Positions 1 through 16,000 of a stretch of DNA of 64,000 bases are shown in pieces; position 1 is the first letter of the stretch, and each line of letters starts with the position of its first letter. Origin of the DNA: Melastoma dodecandrum (Eukaryota; Streptophyta; Magnoliopsida; Myrtales; Melastomataceae); NCBI GenBank assembly GCA_029817715.1, contig JARUPY010000083.1, forward strand, positions 1,364,001-1,428,000. Direction: 5' to 3'. Both the position numbers and the translations under genes were made by a program. The notes below the pieces were generated by a model that saw nothing but the letters and a program-made list of their open reading frames with translations, made no database searches and was not told the origin of the DNA.

Positions 1-1254
1 AATGACATTATCTATCTGAATTTACAATTCGTTTATTATTAAATATAATAATTATTCGACAAAATGACCTTCACTTTTTGCATTAAGACAACTCATGTAA
101 CTAACACGTATTTAAGTCATACAAATTAAAACACCTTCAATAGGGGTGGCATTTCTTGTCATCGTTTTCGTAAACATGTCATATTTTAATGGGTTCGTGT
201 TGTGAAACTTCAAACATGGCATCGGACATGTTTACCTACTATCGAATGTGAAACCCAAGATCTACCATATTTAATAAAACGGTTAACCCGTTTTAAAATT
301 ACATATATATTAATAATCTAAAATTAGAATAATAATTATTATTATCCAATTAACTAAATAAAAATAAATCTAACGAGTAGATTTCAAACTTAAAAATAAA
401 TCTAACAAAATAATCAAAACATATTATTTTTTATAAATAAAAAAAATCAACTTAAAAATGTTTTTCGCGTTGTTATTATACATTTACTTAAATAACACCA
501 TCATCATTCACATTACCTAATTCTTTTTATCTGAAGTGTAACTTTGAATCTTTCACCGGTAAAATTTTAAAACGAAAATGGAATTATAAGATATAAAAAA
601 ATAATAGAACGAGACTTCGAATTATTTGAAAAAATAAAATAAGTTAACTTACAACTAACAGATAAAATGGTTAATTCAAATAAGAGATGATTGACCTAAA
701 ATAAAAAATACTTTTATTTATTATTTAATTTTACATTAAACGGATGACACATGTACGTAAATGGTGTTTAATTTTAAAACATGTACTTGAAAACATATTT
801 TATCGTGTCAACTGTTTACGACACATTTAGCTAAACTTGAACGCTCTTTAAACTGTATTATGTCATGTCCGTACTAGCGTGTTAGCTGCTTCTTTTAAAC
901 TCAAAAATCGATATTTTGTTTTCTTTTAAATATTAAATAAAGCATTGTGTTTAAATAAATATGGTTAACTAACTAACTAACTACTGGTTGTGAGCAGATA
1001 ATGTGTTTTAATGATATTAGTGGAGTGACTACGTGATTTAGCATACATGGCCCAATACGATCAAGATCATGATGATGATGACGACGAAGATGATGGAATG
1101 GGATGGAAGGGAATGGAATGGAATGGGTGGGGGGTACTTAATCAATCTTACCAACGCCTCCCCTCCCCCCACCCCACCCCCCCTTTTGTCCAACAAAACT
1201 GCCTCCCTCCTCCTCCCCTCTTGCCAGTTTCCCCCCACCCCAAATCTTTACCAA
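1..1254. other. AT-rich 5' intergenic region and upstream region of the subtilase gene
   Basis: No reading frame with recognisable protein similarity is visible. The first kilobase is strongly AT-rich, with several near-copies of a short AAATAAATCTAAC word around 355-410. A GAT/GAC-rich simple repeat followed by GGAATG repeats lies at about 1068-1125, and C-rich tracts at about 1160-1240 sit just upstream of the subtilase start. I see no convincing TATA box. Confidence 0.6.
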
Positions 1255-4753
<3,499 letters not shown>

Positions 4754-6117
4754 CGAAGGCGGCAGCCAGCCAGTGGACTTAGCTTATAGTATTAGATTCT
4801 TTTTTCTTGTTTAGAAAAAGAAAATTAAGAACGGTAGGGAAAAAAATAGTGTGAGTTGAGTGGCATGAAAATGAAACCCTTGTTAGTATTACTGTTAAAT
4901 CTAGTTCTGAAAGGGAATTGTTAGGTAAATTGTATACATGAATAGTATGATTGAAGGCTCAAGTAATTTTATCTTAAATTCTATCTTACTCCTCTGCAAA
5001 TACCATCAGATTTACCCCTTTTCTTATAACGTAATTAATGCCTGTTATAGCTTTGTACCGTAATAATGTTGGTCGAAAAACTTTCAAAATTCGTCCGCAA
5101 CCATAGGAGGAAACTCGATATTTTCGGTGTAATACTAACTTCAATCGTAAGAGGAAACTCGATATTGTTTGAAATATCGAATCTCTAACTTTTCATCAAT
5201 CAAAATTTGATGCTAGTTGTGATAAAGAATAATTTGAATTATTTAGAATTCTTTTATTTTATTGTTATCAGTCATTTTGAATATTTTTCACTTCTGTCCA
5301 TTTGGGTGATTTTGAACATGTTAAAAAAAAAATTACTTGAAAATTTTAAACTTTAATTAATTTATTTTGTTTAAAATCACACCGTAATTATTAGTGTGGG
5401 TTGGGAATTGATAATGCAAAAGCATGATATTATATGGTGTCCAGTGTCAAAAAACCACAACCGAAAGAAATCCTTACCATCAGATCAGAAGAGCATCAAC
5501 ACTCTGCTCCCCCCCTCCAATTTGATGCTTCTTCTGGTTTCAGGTTTCCTCTCAATACCCTAATCTCGATTTTGGGTGACCCGATGCTTCTTCGATTATC
5601 TCATGCCGTCGACGATTACGATCTTTATTGGATCAGGGTTAGCTGGAGTGGAGAGGATTAGGGTTAATGGGGGTTGTTCTAGATTGGTGCACTTGGCGTT
5701 GGGTTCATCCTCCTCCCCTTTTTAAGTCTGGGAATTTTTTTAGTGGCTTCTATGGTCTCGGGTTTGGCTTCCCTTTTTAGTTCTAGAAGATAGCCCCGAG
5801 GAAAAAACAGAAATGTTGTTAGTTTGATCTTTTCGTGTAATATTAAAAATGACTCGTAGTAGGAGCATATTCTTTGTGTAGAACAAGCTAATTATAGCCA
5901 GTTATTTCGTCCTGCTCTTATTGAACATGATATCCCAGTTAGTTAGTGGTTTTGGCAATTCTGCCGATAAAATGCGTGATTTTGCTTTGTCTGGACCTGT
6001 TTGTCTTACATTTTGAATTCTGGTATTCGTTTATTATACCCGAGATTTATCCCTGTTGAATCATGAGGAAACTAATAAGGGTAATCGTTTATCATTGTTA
6101 AAGTTTGAGACCTTAAT
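4754..6117. other. 3' flank of subtilase and upstream region of the coiled-coil locus
   Basis: No gene is recognised. The 3' UTR of the subtilase probably occupies the first 150-200 bases. Around 5105-5165 the phrase GAGGAAACTCGATATT occurs twice about 50 bp apart; the same kind of AACTCGAT wording occurs in MULE-B and the small inverted-repeat element near 18 kb, so a decayed transposon relic is possible. From about 5500 the DNA becomes transcript-like (CT-rich, AACCCTAATCTCGATTTT style), as in a plant 5' UTR followed by an intron leading to the locus at 6118. Confidence 0.4.
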
Positions 6118-6543
6118 ATGCAACAAGATCCCGCGATGCCGTTCACTGAGGAAAATCCCAGTGTAAAGCCTCAGAAGAAGAAATCTCACGTGAAGAAGGG
6201 CACCCTTGCGGTTCAGCCACGGGAAAATGGCACAGTTGGTTTTCAGCGGTCACAGAGGCCTCCAGTAAAAACGGGATAGAAGGGGTCAAAGAGAATGGCA
6301 AAGACTGATGTCCCTCCGCCACCCCATCAACGAGAACGATCTGCTTCAGATTCCTTGGCGGATTCTTCTGCATTGGGGGATGAATACCGTCCTCTCAGGA
6401 GGCAATACTTGCTGATGGAGGAAGAAAGCTTAGGACTGGGCAACCGACTGAGAGAGCTGGAAACCAAAGTCATGATGCTTGAACATGAGAAACACGAGCT
6501 TCTGGACGAGCTGGTGGTGTTCAAGGGCTTAGTCAGTCCTTGA
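6118..6543 (+). pseudogene. Coiled-coil protein gene interrupted by an in-frame stop
   Basis: From the ATG at 6118 a lysine-rich frame (MPFTEENPSVKPQKKK, then GTLAVQPRENGT) runs 53 codons to TAG at 6277. The same frame continues after the stop through RERSASDSLADSSALGDEYR into a heptad-like coiled coil (MEEESLGLGNRLRELE, then MMLEHEKHELLDELVV) and ends at TGA 6541. Between about 6268 and 6305 the +1 frame reads a more natural GIEGVKENGK, so a one-base loss in the A run before 6272 compensated by a one-base gain near 6300 would explain the stop. I recognise the style as a small plant protein of unknown function but cannot name it. Splice acceptors upstream may add a 5' exon. It could instead be a short functional gene starting at 6295. 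Confidence 0.5.
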
Positions 6544-7564
6544 GAACTGAGAAATCAAGGATTCCTGTAGCAGCCACCGAGACCCCTTCCTCTGTAAGTT
6601 TATAATAACCCCTTAACTATCTGTTCGCACTTCCACTTATTTAGGACATGCTTCCCTGAGATATATGTCTGCCTAAGTAGGTTATTGAATTGCGGGCTTC
6701 ATATCTTCTAAACCTTTAATTGTTCCGGTTTACTACTTCACCGCCACGTCTGGACATCTTCGGTAAACGCTAAACAGTGCCCACAAAGCGGTCCCGTCAA
6801 CGGATTTCCAATAGCTTACCTAACTTTCGATCGTAATTAAGGAGTTGGTACCTTATTTTGGGTACCTGGGTGACGGATTCAATAGGTGAAAGGTGATGTT
6901 TATGTTAGGAGCAAAGTGAGGTTGGGTGGGAAAAGGGGTGAATATTTGGCACTTCCTTGATCGTCCCTATCCAATAATGTCTTCCCTTGGGGGATTGGGC
7001 CAGACAAAACATGATGATGGCGAGACGACGATGACGATTGTGGAGGTGGATCAAATTTTGTCTTTCAAACAAAGTGAGCTCATCCTTTTTGTCCCTGTGG
7101 CATGCGCGTTAAAATAAGAATAAGCATGAAATTTCGGGGCTTTGAAATTCCGAATGTCAGCCAACCAAATATGTTGTTGAATAAAGGAGGTCATCATCAT
7201 CATCCCATTTTCCCAGCGGGTGTAAAAGCGCGTTGTGGGTATTATTTGTATGCATGTGTGGGACCTAATTCCAAATTATTATTATTAGACAAAAAAAATG
7301 ATAATGAAAGCAAAATTTGGTCTGGAAATTGACCATGTGAAATGAGAACATTCAAATTCATCGTCTTTGCAAATGGGAAACTTCCTGGGCAACTGCCCCC
7401 CCCCCTCCCCCCACATACACGTTTTTTGGTTTTTAAAATACAAGTTGTAAGGAAGGACTAGTTCATAGTCAAATCCTCCTCCCAATGTTTCTCCCTCTCC
7501 CCTCTTATATTCCCCCACGTTCCTCCAAAAAGATAAAGAAAACCCACCACCATCAGGAAGAACA
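6544..7564. other. Intergenic region and probable promoter of the lectin receptor kinase
   Basis: No gene is recognised. A CAT/ATC triplet repeat occurs around 7190-7205, and a poly-C tract around 7398-7412. The last 120 bases before the ATG at 7565 are CT-rich and contain TTATATTCC near 7505, a weak TATA-like candidate. A TGGGTGGGAAAAGGGG stretch near 6925 starts a short open frame with no sign of coding constraint. Confidence 0.4.
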
Positions 7565-9713
7565 ATGAATTCTCCGAGAACATTCAACCTCCCCTTCATC
7601 TTCATCTTCATCTTCCTCTCCATTACAACCTTAAATGCTCGAATGTTCATGGATGAATGGGGAGGTCCATTCGACTACTCCTACTACCGGTTCATGCAAG
7701 TCTTCGGTTCTGCCAACATCGCCAAGGAAGCCCTCCAGGTCACCCACTACTCTGTCGGCTCCAGCGACATCGTCAAGCCCTACTACAATCAGTCCGGCCG
7801 AGTCCTCTACAACTCTTCCTTTAAGCTCTGGGACGACCTCCCCTCTGCCCGGGTGGCCTCCTTCAGTACCTCCTTCCTCATCAACATCTTCCAGCTCAGC
7901 AGCACCACTTCCCATGGTGAGGGCCTCGCCTTCATCATCTCCCCAGACCTAAACCTGCCATCCGGCAGCTCAGGGGGGTACCTCGGCCTCACCAATGCCA
8001 CCACTGATGGTAACGCCACCAACCACCTCGTCGCTGTCGAGTTTGACACCTACAAGCAAGATTTTGACCCCGATGACAACCACGTCGCCATCGACATCAA
8101 CAGTGTAAGGTCCGTGAACAGCTCCTCCTTGTCGGATCTTGGGTTCCAGCTAGTGGCCTCCAACAGCACGCTATACTACCATGTGTGGATCGACTACGAC
8201 GGCATCAGAAAAATCCTCCGGGTGTACTTAACTAACGACAGCCAGGTCCCTATCAAGCCGAGGCCTGCTGATCCCATCCTCACATACAATCTCGACATAA
8301 GCAAGTTTGTCGCTCAGAGATCCTATTTCGGATTCTCAGCTTCGACGGGAACCTCCATCGAGCTCAACTGCGTCTTGTGGTGGAACTTGACTGTGGAGAT
8401 ACTCTCTGATGGGAAAGGGTTGGGGATTGGTTTGACGGTCGCACTGTGCGTTGGCGGGGCGATCTTGGCAGCTCTATTGATTGGTTCCTTCATCTTGGTG
8501 TGTCGTCGGAGAAGGAAGCGAGCAGCTGAATCTGGGGAAGCGAGGCTGGCTGGAACACTCAAGAACCTGCCGGGGAATCCGAGGGAGTTCAGCTTCAAGG
8601 ATCTGAAGAGGGCGACAGACGACTTCAACGAGAAGAACAAGCTGGGGCACGGGGGCTTTGGCGTGGTCTACCAAGGGGTCCTCCCCGACGAGGAGAGGAC
8701 GGAGATCGCCGTGAAGAGATTCTCGAGGGACGACATGAAGAGTAAGGACGATTTCCTGGCCGAGCTTGTGATCATCAACCAGCTCCGTCACAAACACCTC
8801 GTGAGATTATACGGTAATTACCTCACATCGCTCCAACTACTTCGAGCGTTATATCATGTCGATTCAAGTGACACCGAAGGTGTTTTGGTTGCGACCAGGA
8901 TGGTGCCACGAGAATGGAAGCCTTCTTCTCGTATACGAATACATGCCTAATGGAAGTCTGGACAAGCACATCTTCTCCGGACCCAAGGAGGCAATCTTGG
9001 CATGGCCAATAAGGTACAACGTCATATCGGGGGTCGCGTACGCCCTCCGTTACCTTCACACCGAGTTCGATCAAAAGGTCGTCCATAGGGACCTCAAGGC
9101 AAGCAACATATTGCTCGACTCGGAGTTCAACGCCAGGCTCGGGGATTTCGGCCTGGCTCGTGCCATCGACAACGAGAAGACTTCGTACACCGAGCTCAAC
9201 GGCGTGCCTGGCACCATGGGCTACATAGCCCCCGAGTGCCTCCACACGGGGAAGGCCACCAGGGAATCAGATATATACGGGTTCGGCGCGGTGATCTTGG
9301 AAGTTGTTTGCGGGAGACGGCCCTGGAGCAGCATCAATGGCTACAATATGCTCGTCGACTGGGTCTGGTCCCTACACCGGGACGGCAAAATCCTCGACGC
9401 GGTGGACGAACGGCTCGGGCACAACCACGTGAGGGAGGAGGCGGAGAGGTTACTCCTATTGGGCCTGGCCTGTTCCCATTCCATGGCGGACCAAAGGCCC
9501 AAAACAAACACCATCGTGCAGATCCTAATCGGGTCAGTCCCCGTCCCACGCGTCCCTGCTTTCAGGCCCGCGTTTGTATATCCACTGAGCGAGCCGGTAC
9601 AAGGCGGAGGAGGGTCGGAGATGATGAACGACGTCAGCTTCACCTATTCGGGTTACGGATACGGGTATGGCTTGGTTGGTATTACGTCAAGCACGGCCCA
9701 CAGCGACGGGTAA
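7565..9713 (+). CDS. L-type lectin-domain receptor kinase, 2 exons, 687 aa
   Basis: Exon 1 is 7565-8813 and exon 2 is 8899-9713. The 85-bp intron is GT-AG and joins RLYG to WCHENG in frame; without splicing the frame runs into the intron and stops at 8950. The protein has a signal peptide (~1-25), a legume-lectin ectodomain (~30-270, with FSTSFLINIF, GEGLAFIISP and VAVEFDTY, and the metal-binding DPDDNHVAIDIN), one transmembrane helix (~285-310) followed by RRRRK, and a Ser/Thr kinase. Kinase motifs visible are GHGGFGVVY, the lysine in IAVKRF, HRDLKASN, DFGLA and the APE-type IAPE. All key residues are intact, so it is predicted to be an active plasma-membrane kinase. Such receptors bind carbohydrate or damage signals and act in immunity and development. 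The kinase wording resembles the LecRK-S.5 type, but that is an impression only. Confidence 0.95.
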
Positions 9714-10747
9714 ATGTAAGGGGGAGGGAGGTTCGAAATGGGCCTTCGAGAGTTTGATATTAACTTTTTCTCTTAGTGGGCGGTGTCCGAACCCCATCCC
9801 ATAATTTGGGGCATTTAATTTATTTGTTTTTTTTTTTTTTAACTTTTCTTTCGGAGTCATTTGTGGAAGTCTCTCAATGACTTCGACTGGACGCAATATA
9901 ATTTAAATTTAGATTTGACTATAGAATATGTATAAAACTATCTTTGTCTGAAAGCAATTTTCTAAAATATCTTTTGAGGAATTTAGGGAAGACTTCAATA
10001 GAAATGAACATAAACTAATGGGATTTGTGTTCATATTATAGTTTAAAATAAAAAATGAAAAAAAAATATATACGTATTATTAGCGTAGTAGATGTAATTT
10101 TCAAAATAATAATTAATCCATCGTCACCTCGTACTTCCGTTTCCAGAAAACAGAAAATTAAACTCGAATATCATGAGATAATTTTCTTCGTTGTTGTTTG
10201 TCATAAGAGACTCTTACCTCTTTATTACCTGTGCTTTCAACAAGAGAACGAGATCATAAAAATCAACGTGGATTTGTATTTGATGGGATTAGACGACCCG
10301 ATCATCTGTTTTAAACCAAATGTCAAGTCTAAACACCATTTCCCCTATTCAAACTTGTACTGCATCGCCTTTTCTTCAACCTTGCCTGCTCTATAAATTA
10401 TTCCATAGTTTAACTCATATATTACGGGGGAGACTCGACGGAAGCCGTTTTTTTGAACCATGGCGACGAGGTATTCGTATTTCGTGAATTTTTTTTTTAA
10501 AAGAAGTTACTCGGGGGTTTGATTCTCCGTCCACGCTTATAAAAGCATACGACAACATCGGTGTTGTTAAAAGATAACAAACTTTTGGGGGACGTCACAT
10601 TCGATTTTAAATAATCACAGGCATGCAACATTTTCCATGAAGGGCGCGCTCTCGATGGACAAGACCAAGTGAAAAATAAAAAATCCAAATTAATTTGGAA
10701 AAAAAAAGAGGAGATTCCTAGAAAATGTTTTAGTAAAGAGGAAGCCC
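9714..10747. other. Intergenic, 3' flanks of two convergent genes
   Basis: No gene is recognised. AT-rich sequence with a T17 run near 9823-9841. The open frame at 10055-10396 has no coding character (lysine/isoleucine-rich, no similarity I recognise). The stretch 10400-10747 must hold the 3' UTR of the minus-strand RTFL gene. Confidence 0.4.
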
Positions 10748-10933
10748 TCAAGCATTGTCCGCTTCCCTGCTAACGTACAGATGGAGAAGCATGGCCGTGC
10801 ACCGCCGGATGATGTATAAGCGGGCATGTTGTCGCTTCACCGAGGAAGCACATTTCGTGCGTAGCCCGCTCAATCTCCCCTTCCGCTTCAAGTGTGACCT
10901 GGGTTCATCAACGCATCGCTGAAGCTCCGCCAT
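10748..10933 (-). CDS. RTFL/DVL (ROTUNDIFOLIA-FOUR-like) small peptide, 61 aa, intronless
   Basis: A 61-residue single-exon frame ends with the family signature: a cysteine-containing basic stretch (TKCASSVKRQ) followed by HARLYIIRRCTAMLLHLY, which matches the RTF domain (A-R-L/F-Y-I-I-R-R-C-x-x-M-L). The N-terminal part has CVDEP, found in a subset of the family. RTFL/DVL peptides are plasma-membrane-associated regulators of polar cell proliferation; overexpression shortens leaves, fruits and inflorescences. A clean TATA box lies 98 bp upstream of the ATG. The usual CW after ML is replaced by HL. Its position next to the SRF gene matches RTFL9 beside SRF6 in Arabidopsis, as I recall. Confidence 0.85.
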   Translation of the reverse strand: MAELQRCVDEPRSHLKRKGRLSGLRTKCASSVKRQHARLYIIRRCTAMLLHLYVSREADNA

Positions 10934-13043
10934 ACAAAAAAATACCAGCTTCCGTGAGAGAGGATGAAAGGGGGAGGAAGAGGAAGAGGAAGAGATCAGT
11001 AATGTGATTAGGGTTTCCCCATATGCTTAGTTATATAGGCAGTTTTGGTTTGATATCCCAATACTGATCAGGAGTTCCTCTAAGGAACCATATTAAGATA
11101 TAAATATTCCTGCTTAAATTTGGGCATGGAATTAGGATGGCCTGCTCACATGAGACAAAGACAAAGGAGACATTTTTAAGAGTTATATTATTTTCTTCTT
11201 TCCTAGTTATATTTGCTTGATAGAGTGTTGATTACTTCATGATAAACTACTGAAACCGCGTGTGAAGTCGTCTAAGAGCATAATTTCATCTGCCGAATGC
11301 CGGGTTTTGACTCACTCCCGAGGACGAAGAAAAATAATTTATAGGGTCCGCCGGGTTGAGGATCTCGTCCCCTTGCCGTTGCGCGCGTGTGTTGGGGGGG
11401 GGGGGGCGGGTTCGATTATATCGCGATAAAGGGACGGAGAGTTTTGTCGGAGAGTTTATTTAGCCGTGGTTGCAAGTAAGAACCTGTTCCTTGGGAATAG
11501 ACGGAGCTTTAAACATGCATACATGTCTCCGGGCATTTGGAACATGCCCTTTTTATTTTTTTTCTTAAGATGGCAGGTTGTTCAGAGATTCATTTTTACT
11601 CTGTTTTCTTACATTTGCAGGTATAGATAATACGCTTAGGAAAAGAATTGATCAGTAGAATAATGAGATAAAATTAGGATAAAATCTGATGTTTTAAAGG
11701 GAAAAAGGGATAAAAGAAGAAGAAGAAGGCAAACAGCGGGTCTGTTTACTCGCGGATATTATGCGTGTTTTCGCTCAATTTGTTTCCAAATATACAAAAG
11801 AGACAGATTCCTTTCTTTTCCTTTGGGGGGGGGGCTAAAATTAATCTGTTGGTCCAAATAATGATCACAACTCCTCTGCACGTGCAATCGAGTGTTCCTC
11901 GTCCCCCAAACATGCTGTCGGGGATTTTTCTTTTAATATATTAAAAAATTGGGGTTGACCCCCTACGGGTCCAATCGTGACCGACAATTCAATCGGCCCA
12001 AATTATTTGGGGCCCAATGAAGGCCCATGAAAATAAATCTTGAAATGGGGGGGCCCTTTTTAGTTCCGCCTGACGGACAACGGGGAGGAAATGAGGCGGA
12101 AGCCGAAACCAATCATTCATTCATTAGAAAAAAAAAAAAATAAACAGAATTGTACCTTGATCAATTCTTACAACTTTATACATCATATGTTCTTTTTTTT
12201 TTTTAAATAAAGAAAATGTAAGGGCACCGGATAATAAGAAAAACGAAAGCCACGCGGATTCACAAAATGAGAAACGTGACATTTTCATGACCGACAGACA
12301 TCAAACAACAAGTGGATGCGGGGGGCACCCGCTGCCGCTTTCTTCCTTTCTTTCGTTGTGGACGTGTTCCATTTTCCAGTGAATAATGAATGACTAGAAA
12401 GTGACAGACAATGAATGAATGAATGTGATGACCATGAATGATGATGAGTTTTCTTTCTCATTTGAGGAGGGATGAGGAAAGGGAGGACTCCCGTGACTCC
12501 CCTGTCTTTGCTAATTTTAATTCTGGTGTCGGGATATAATTAACTTGGACAAAATTAGTTGATCTAGACATCAGCCAGCTAAAAGAAAGTACCATACTTT
12601 GCAAGTCATATGTAATGGTCGGAATCTTTATCAACTGAAAGGAAGACCGGGAAACCTGTTAAAGCATCAGGTTAATCATTTGGATAGATAAGTAGAAAGA
12701 TCACGGCTAGAGGCTAAAAGCAGAGGGTTAGACCACAATACATAAATATTATGTTTCTTTCTTCCTCTTCTTGCGGTGCCCTTTTTTGGAATCTTTTGGC
12801 AATTCGTGCCTGCCCCAGTTTTTTAACACACAGACACCGCGCAACCACCTTACACTTCTTTCCCCCCACTGTCTGTCCTGTGACTGTGAGGCAGGGGGAA
12901 ATCCACGCTTTTTACCCACCCAGGAGAAAGCTAAACACAGGCGACAGACTAAAAAGGGTAGGGGTCAGTTAGATTGGAAGGAAGGCGGCATCGAGGAAGG
13001 GATAAGGAGCTGTTTGTGTGTGTGTGTGGAGTTGAGGGGGAAA
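10934..13043. other. Intergenic region between RTFL and SRF genes, divergent promoters
   Basis: No further gene is recognised. It holds the RTFL promoter and leader at the left and the SRF promoter and leader at the right. A G14 run lies near 11393-11406 and a G9 run near 11825. ATGAATGA-type short repeats occur around 12405-12445. A GT dinucleotide run precedes the SRF start (13013-13029). Confidence 0.45.
11031..11038 (-). promoter_or_regulatory. TATA box of the RTFL gene
   Basis: On the minus strand this reads CTATATAA, 98 bp upstream of the RTFL ATG at 10933. The intervening leader is CT-rich (TCTTCCTCTTCC-type repeats at about 10963-10995 on the minus strand), typical of plant 5' UTRs. 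Transcription would start near 11000. Confidence 0.6.
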
Positions 13044-16000
13044 ATGGGGGAGTGTTGGTTGAATAAAAATGGGATCTTGTTTGTGGGTTTCTGTGTTCTG
13101 GGGTTCATGGTTGGTTGCAATAATGGGGACACGGATCCAGCTGACGGTAATAGATTTTGTGTTTTGGTTATTGCTTTTTTTTTTGGGGGGGAGGGGGGGG
13201 GGGTTCATTCTGGTTGTTTTGGGTCATTGTTGGGTTGTGTTCTGCAGTCTGAGAGCTTGGATCTTGTTACTTCTGCTGATGGTTTTGGAGTTGGACTCAT
13301 TGGATGAGTGTTCTTTTATTGTTTTGATTACGTTGCTGGATTATGCTGCATTCATGGGTATGGAATTGACTTTGGGGTAAAATTTCGACCTCTTTCCTTT
13401 TGTTTTCTTTTTTGGATTCCAAAATCTGGAATTGAATTTGTCGGGAATGTTCTTCCGCTGGAATTGATTTCTCGGGCAGATGATAAAATTTACCAGTTTT
13501 ACCATCCTTTGGTTGATGCTGTAACATTCATTTTGGATCAAATTTTTTTGACTTGCCACCCGTGGAGGTTTATGGGAAATCTGCAGATACATTTCTCCTA
13601 ACTGTATGTCTGACTTAATCGGAAACCAATACGTACTTTGTTTTCAATGCAGCTGCTGCTTTGAGGGACATGTACAGCTTCTTAAACAGCCCTCAGCAGC
13701 TTACTCAATGGAGCTCCAGCGGAAATGACCCTTGCGGGCAATCTTGGAAAGGTGTTTATTGCTCGGGGTCTAGAGTTACAGAAATGTAAGTATTTTCTAT
13801 GCTAGAAGGATAACTTCATCGTTACTTCCTGCCCTGGTATGGAGTTCTTATGAGTGTAATTTTTTTCGCCGATCAGTAAATTGCCAGGCCTCAGCCTTTC
13901 TGGATCATTTGGTTTCCAGCTTTCTAGCTTGACTTCGCTGACTAATCTGTAAGTGGACTTCTTCATGGCTTCATCTCATTGCCATATTGGTCCCCTCTCT
14001 GTATTCCGATAGTTTCTCTGCAGGGATGTGAGCAATAATAACCTCGGGGGACAGCTCCCTTATCAACTCCCACCAAATGCGCAGCGATTGTATGTACACT
14101 CTGGGTTTTCCTCTGATCGCCTTTTTATCTATTAGATTATGAAGTAGTCGTTCATTATCGGATGTTTTTCCTGCAGGAATTTTGCTAATAACAATTTCAA
14201 CCAACAACTTCCGTGGTCTATCTCCCAGATGACCTCTCTCAAGTACTTGTAAGTGGTTTTGTTCTGAAATTCGCCCTTGTGATGTGAGGATCATAATCTG
14301 ACGTGCTGACCTTTATGTTTTAGGAATGTTGGCCACAATCAATTTCAGGGCTTGAATGACATGTTTGGACAGCTTACGAACCTTGTTACATTGTGAGATT
14401 TCTTGGCACTATAATCTGACAATGAACGAAATGGTCTCTATCAATGCTGCTTTTTATCCAATTTCAGTTTTATAAGATTGGATGATTTTATCAAAACCTT
14501 AATCCAACATACTTAGGGCTTGTTCGTCCCGAAACGGATACAAACATATATCTACTGAGATCTAAATTACTTTGTTCAATGTTTATGAGGTACATGAATA
14601 TTGCTACGGTTATTTCTACAGGGATCTTTCTTCTAATCAATTCTCAGGCAGCTTGCCGCAGAGTTTTAGCATGCTCTCGAACATCCAGACCATGTAATAG
14701 CCTCAAAAACTGTTTTATTCTAGAGTTCTCAAATGTTCATATGCTTCTCCTCATAACATGGCGAATTCGTGCAGGTACTTACAAAACAATCAATTCTCCG
14801 GAGATATAAACGTGCTTGCAGATCTACCTCTGCAAACCCTGTGAGTTTCGTGAACTCTGACTTTGGCCTTGAAATTGTTGTCCTGTTACTTTTCTCGATC
14901 TTAGTCATTGGTTTGGTTCTGGCTAAATTCTACATTCTGCACCTTTCAGAAATGTGGAGAACAATCACTTCACTGGATGGATACCAAATTCGCTAAACAA
15001 TATTAATCTTCAGTAAGAATAATTTAAAAGCTATGTTTTAGATACTTGTAATCTACTTTTTTCTCGTCCCTCTGAGTTATATGATGGACGATACAGAAAA
15101 GGCGGTAATTCTTGGAGCTCTGGCCCAGCACCTCCTCCACCACCTGGTACGCCCCCAGCTGGAAAGCATAAGCGTAACTCCGGCAGTGGAAGCAGCCGAT
15201 CAGATGGCAATGGAGGTAAAAAATCAGGAATAAGCGGTGGTGGAGTAGCTGGGATAGTTATTTCTCTGCTCCTTGTGGGGAGTATTGCAGCATTCTTCAT
15301 CCTGAAGAAGAAGAGATTTCAAAGATCACGGACAGATGTGGAGAAGCTTGACAACCAGCCATTTGCACCTCTTGCTGCCTCGGGATTCCCCGGTATTCAT
15401 TTTTAGTTTGATTTCGTCAAATATCTTGTCTAAGGATTCAGGTCATTTGATCTTGCCTTGTAGGTTTTGTCAAGCTGAACAAAAAGGGCTATTACCTCGT
15501 CTGTTTCATGGAGTGATGTCTTCACAATGTTCTATTATTAAAATTGCTCACTTAGTTACCAAGGGCTTTATGTTTTCCAGAAATGAAGTCTGTACAATCT
15601 GCCCCTATCATTGACGCGAAATCCTTTGATGCGTCGGAGTCAATAAATCTCAAACCACCACCAATCGATCATCACAAATCATTCGAGGAAGAGCTTGTTG
15701 TGAAGCCAATAGTTGTCAAGAAAGCTATTGCAGTGCCCACAAATGTCAACTCTTATTCAGTAGCAGACTTACAGATAGCCACTGGGAGCTTTAATGTTGA
15801 TAACTTTCTTGGTGGGGGATTGTTCGGACGTGTTTACCGGGGTCAATTCGAGGATGGAAAGGTATATGATCTCGGGAAGAAGAATTATTGCACCTTATTT
15901 TTGAGAGGTTATTACGATTTCTTCAATTTTTTATGTTATTCATTGCCATATTATCATTCTAGGTCCTTGCCATAAAGAAGCTAGATTCATCTGCCCTTCC

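Noticed and set aside
1..900. Possible degraded transposon with ACATGT/CGTGTC-type ends
   Set aside because: Suggestive words near 170-240 and 780-880, but no alignable inverted or direct repeat.
7635..8049. Overlapping open frames across the lectin domain on both strands
   Set aside because: Shadow frames of the GC-rich lectin exon, without family similarity.
13069..13601. Plus and minus frames in the first SRF intron
   Set aside because: Low-complexity, phenylalanine-rich translations of intron DNA; splicing explains the region.
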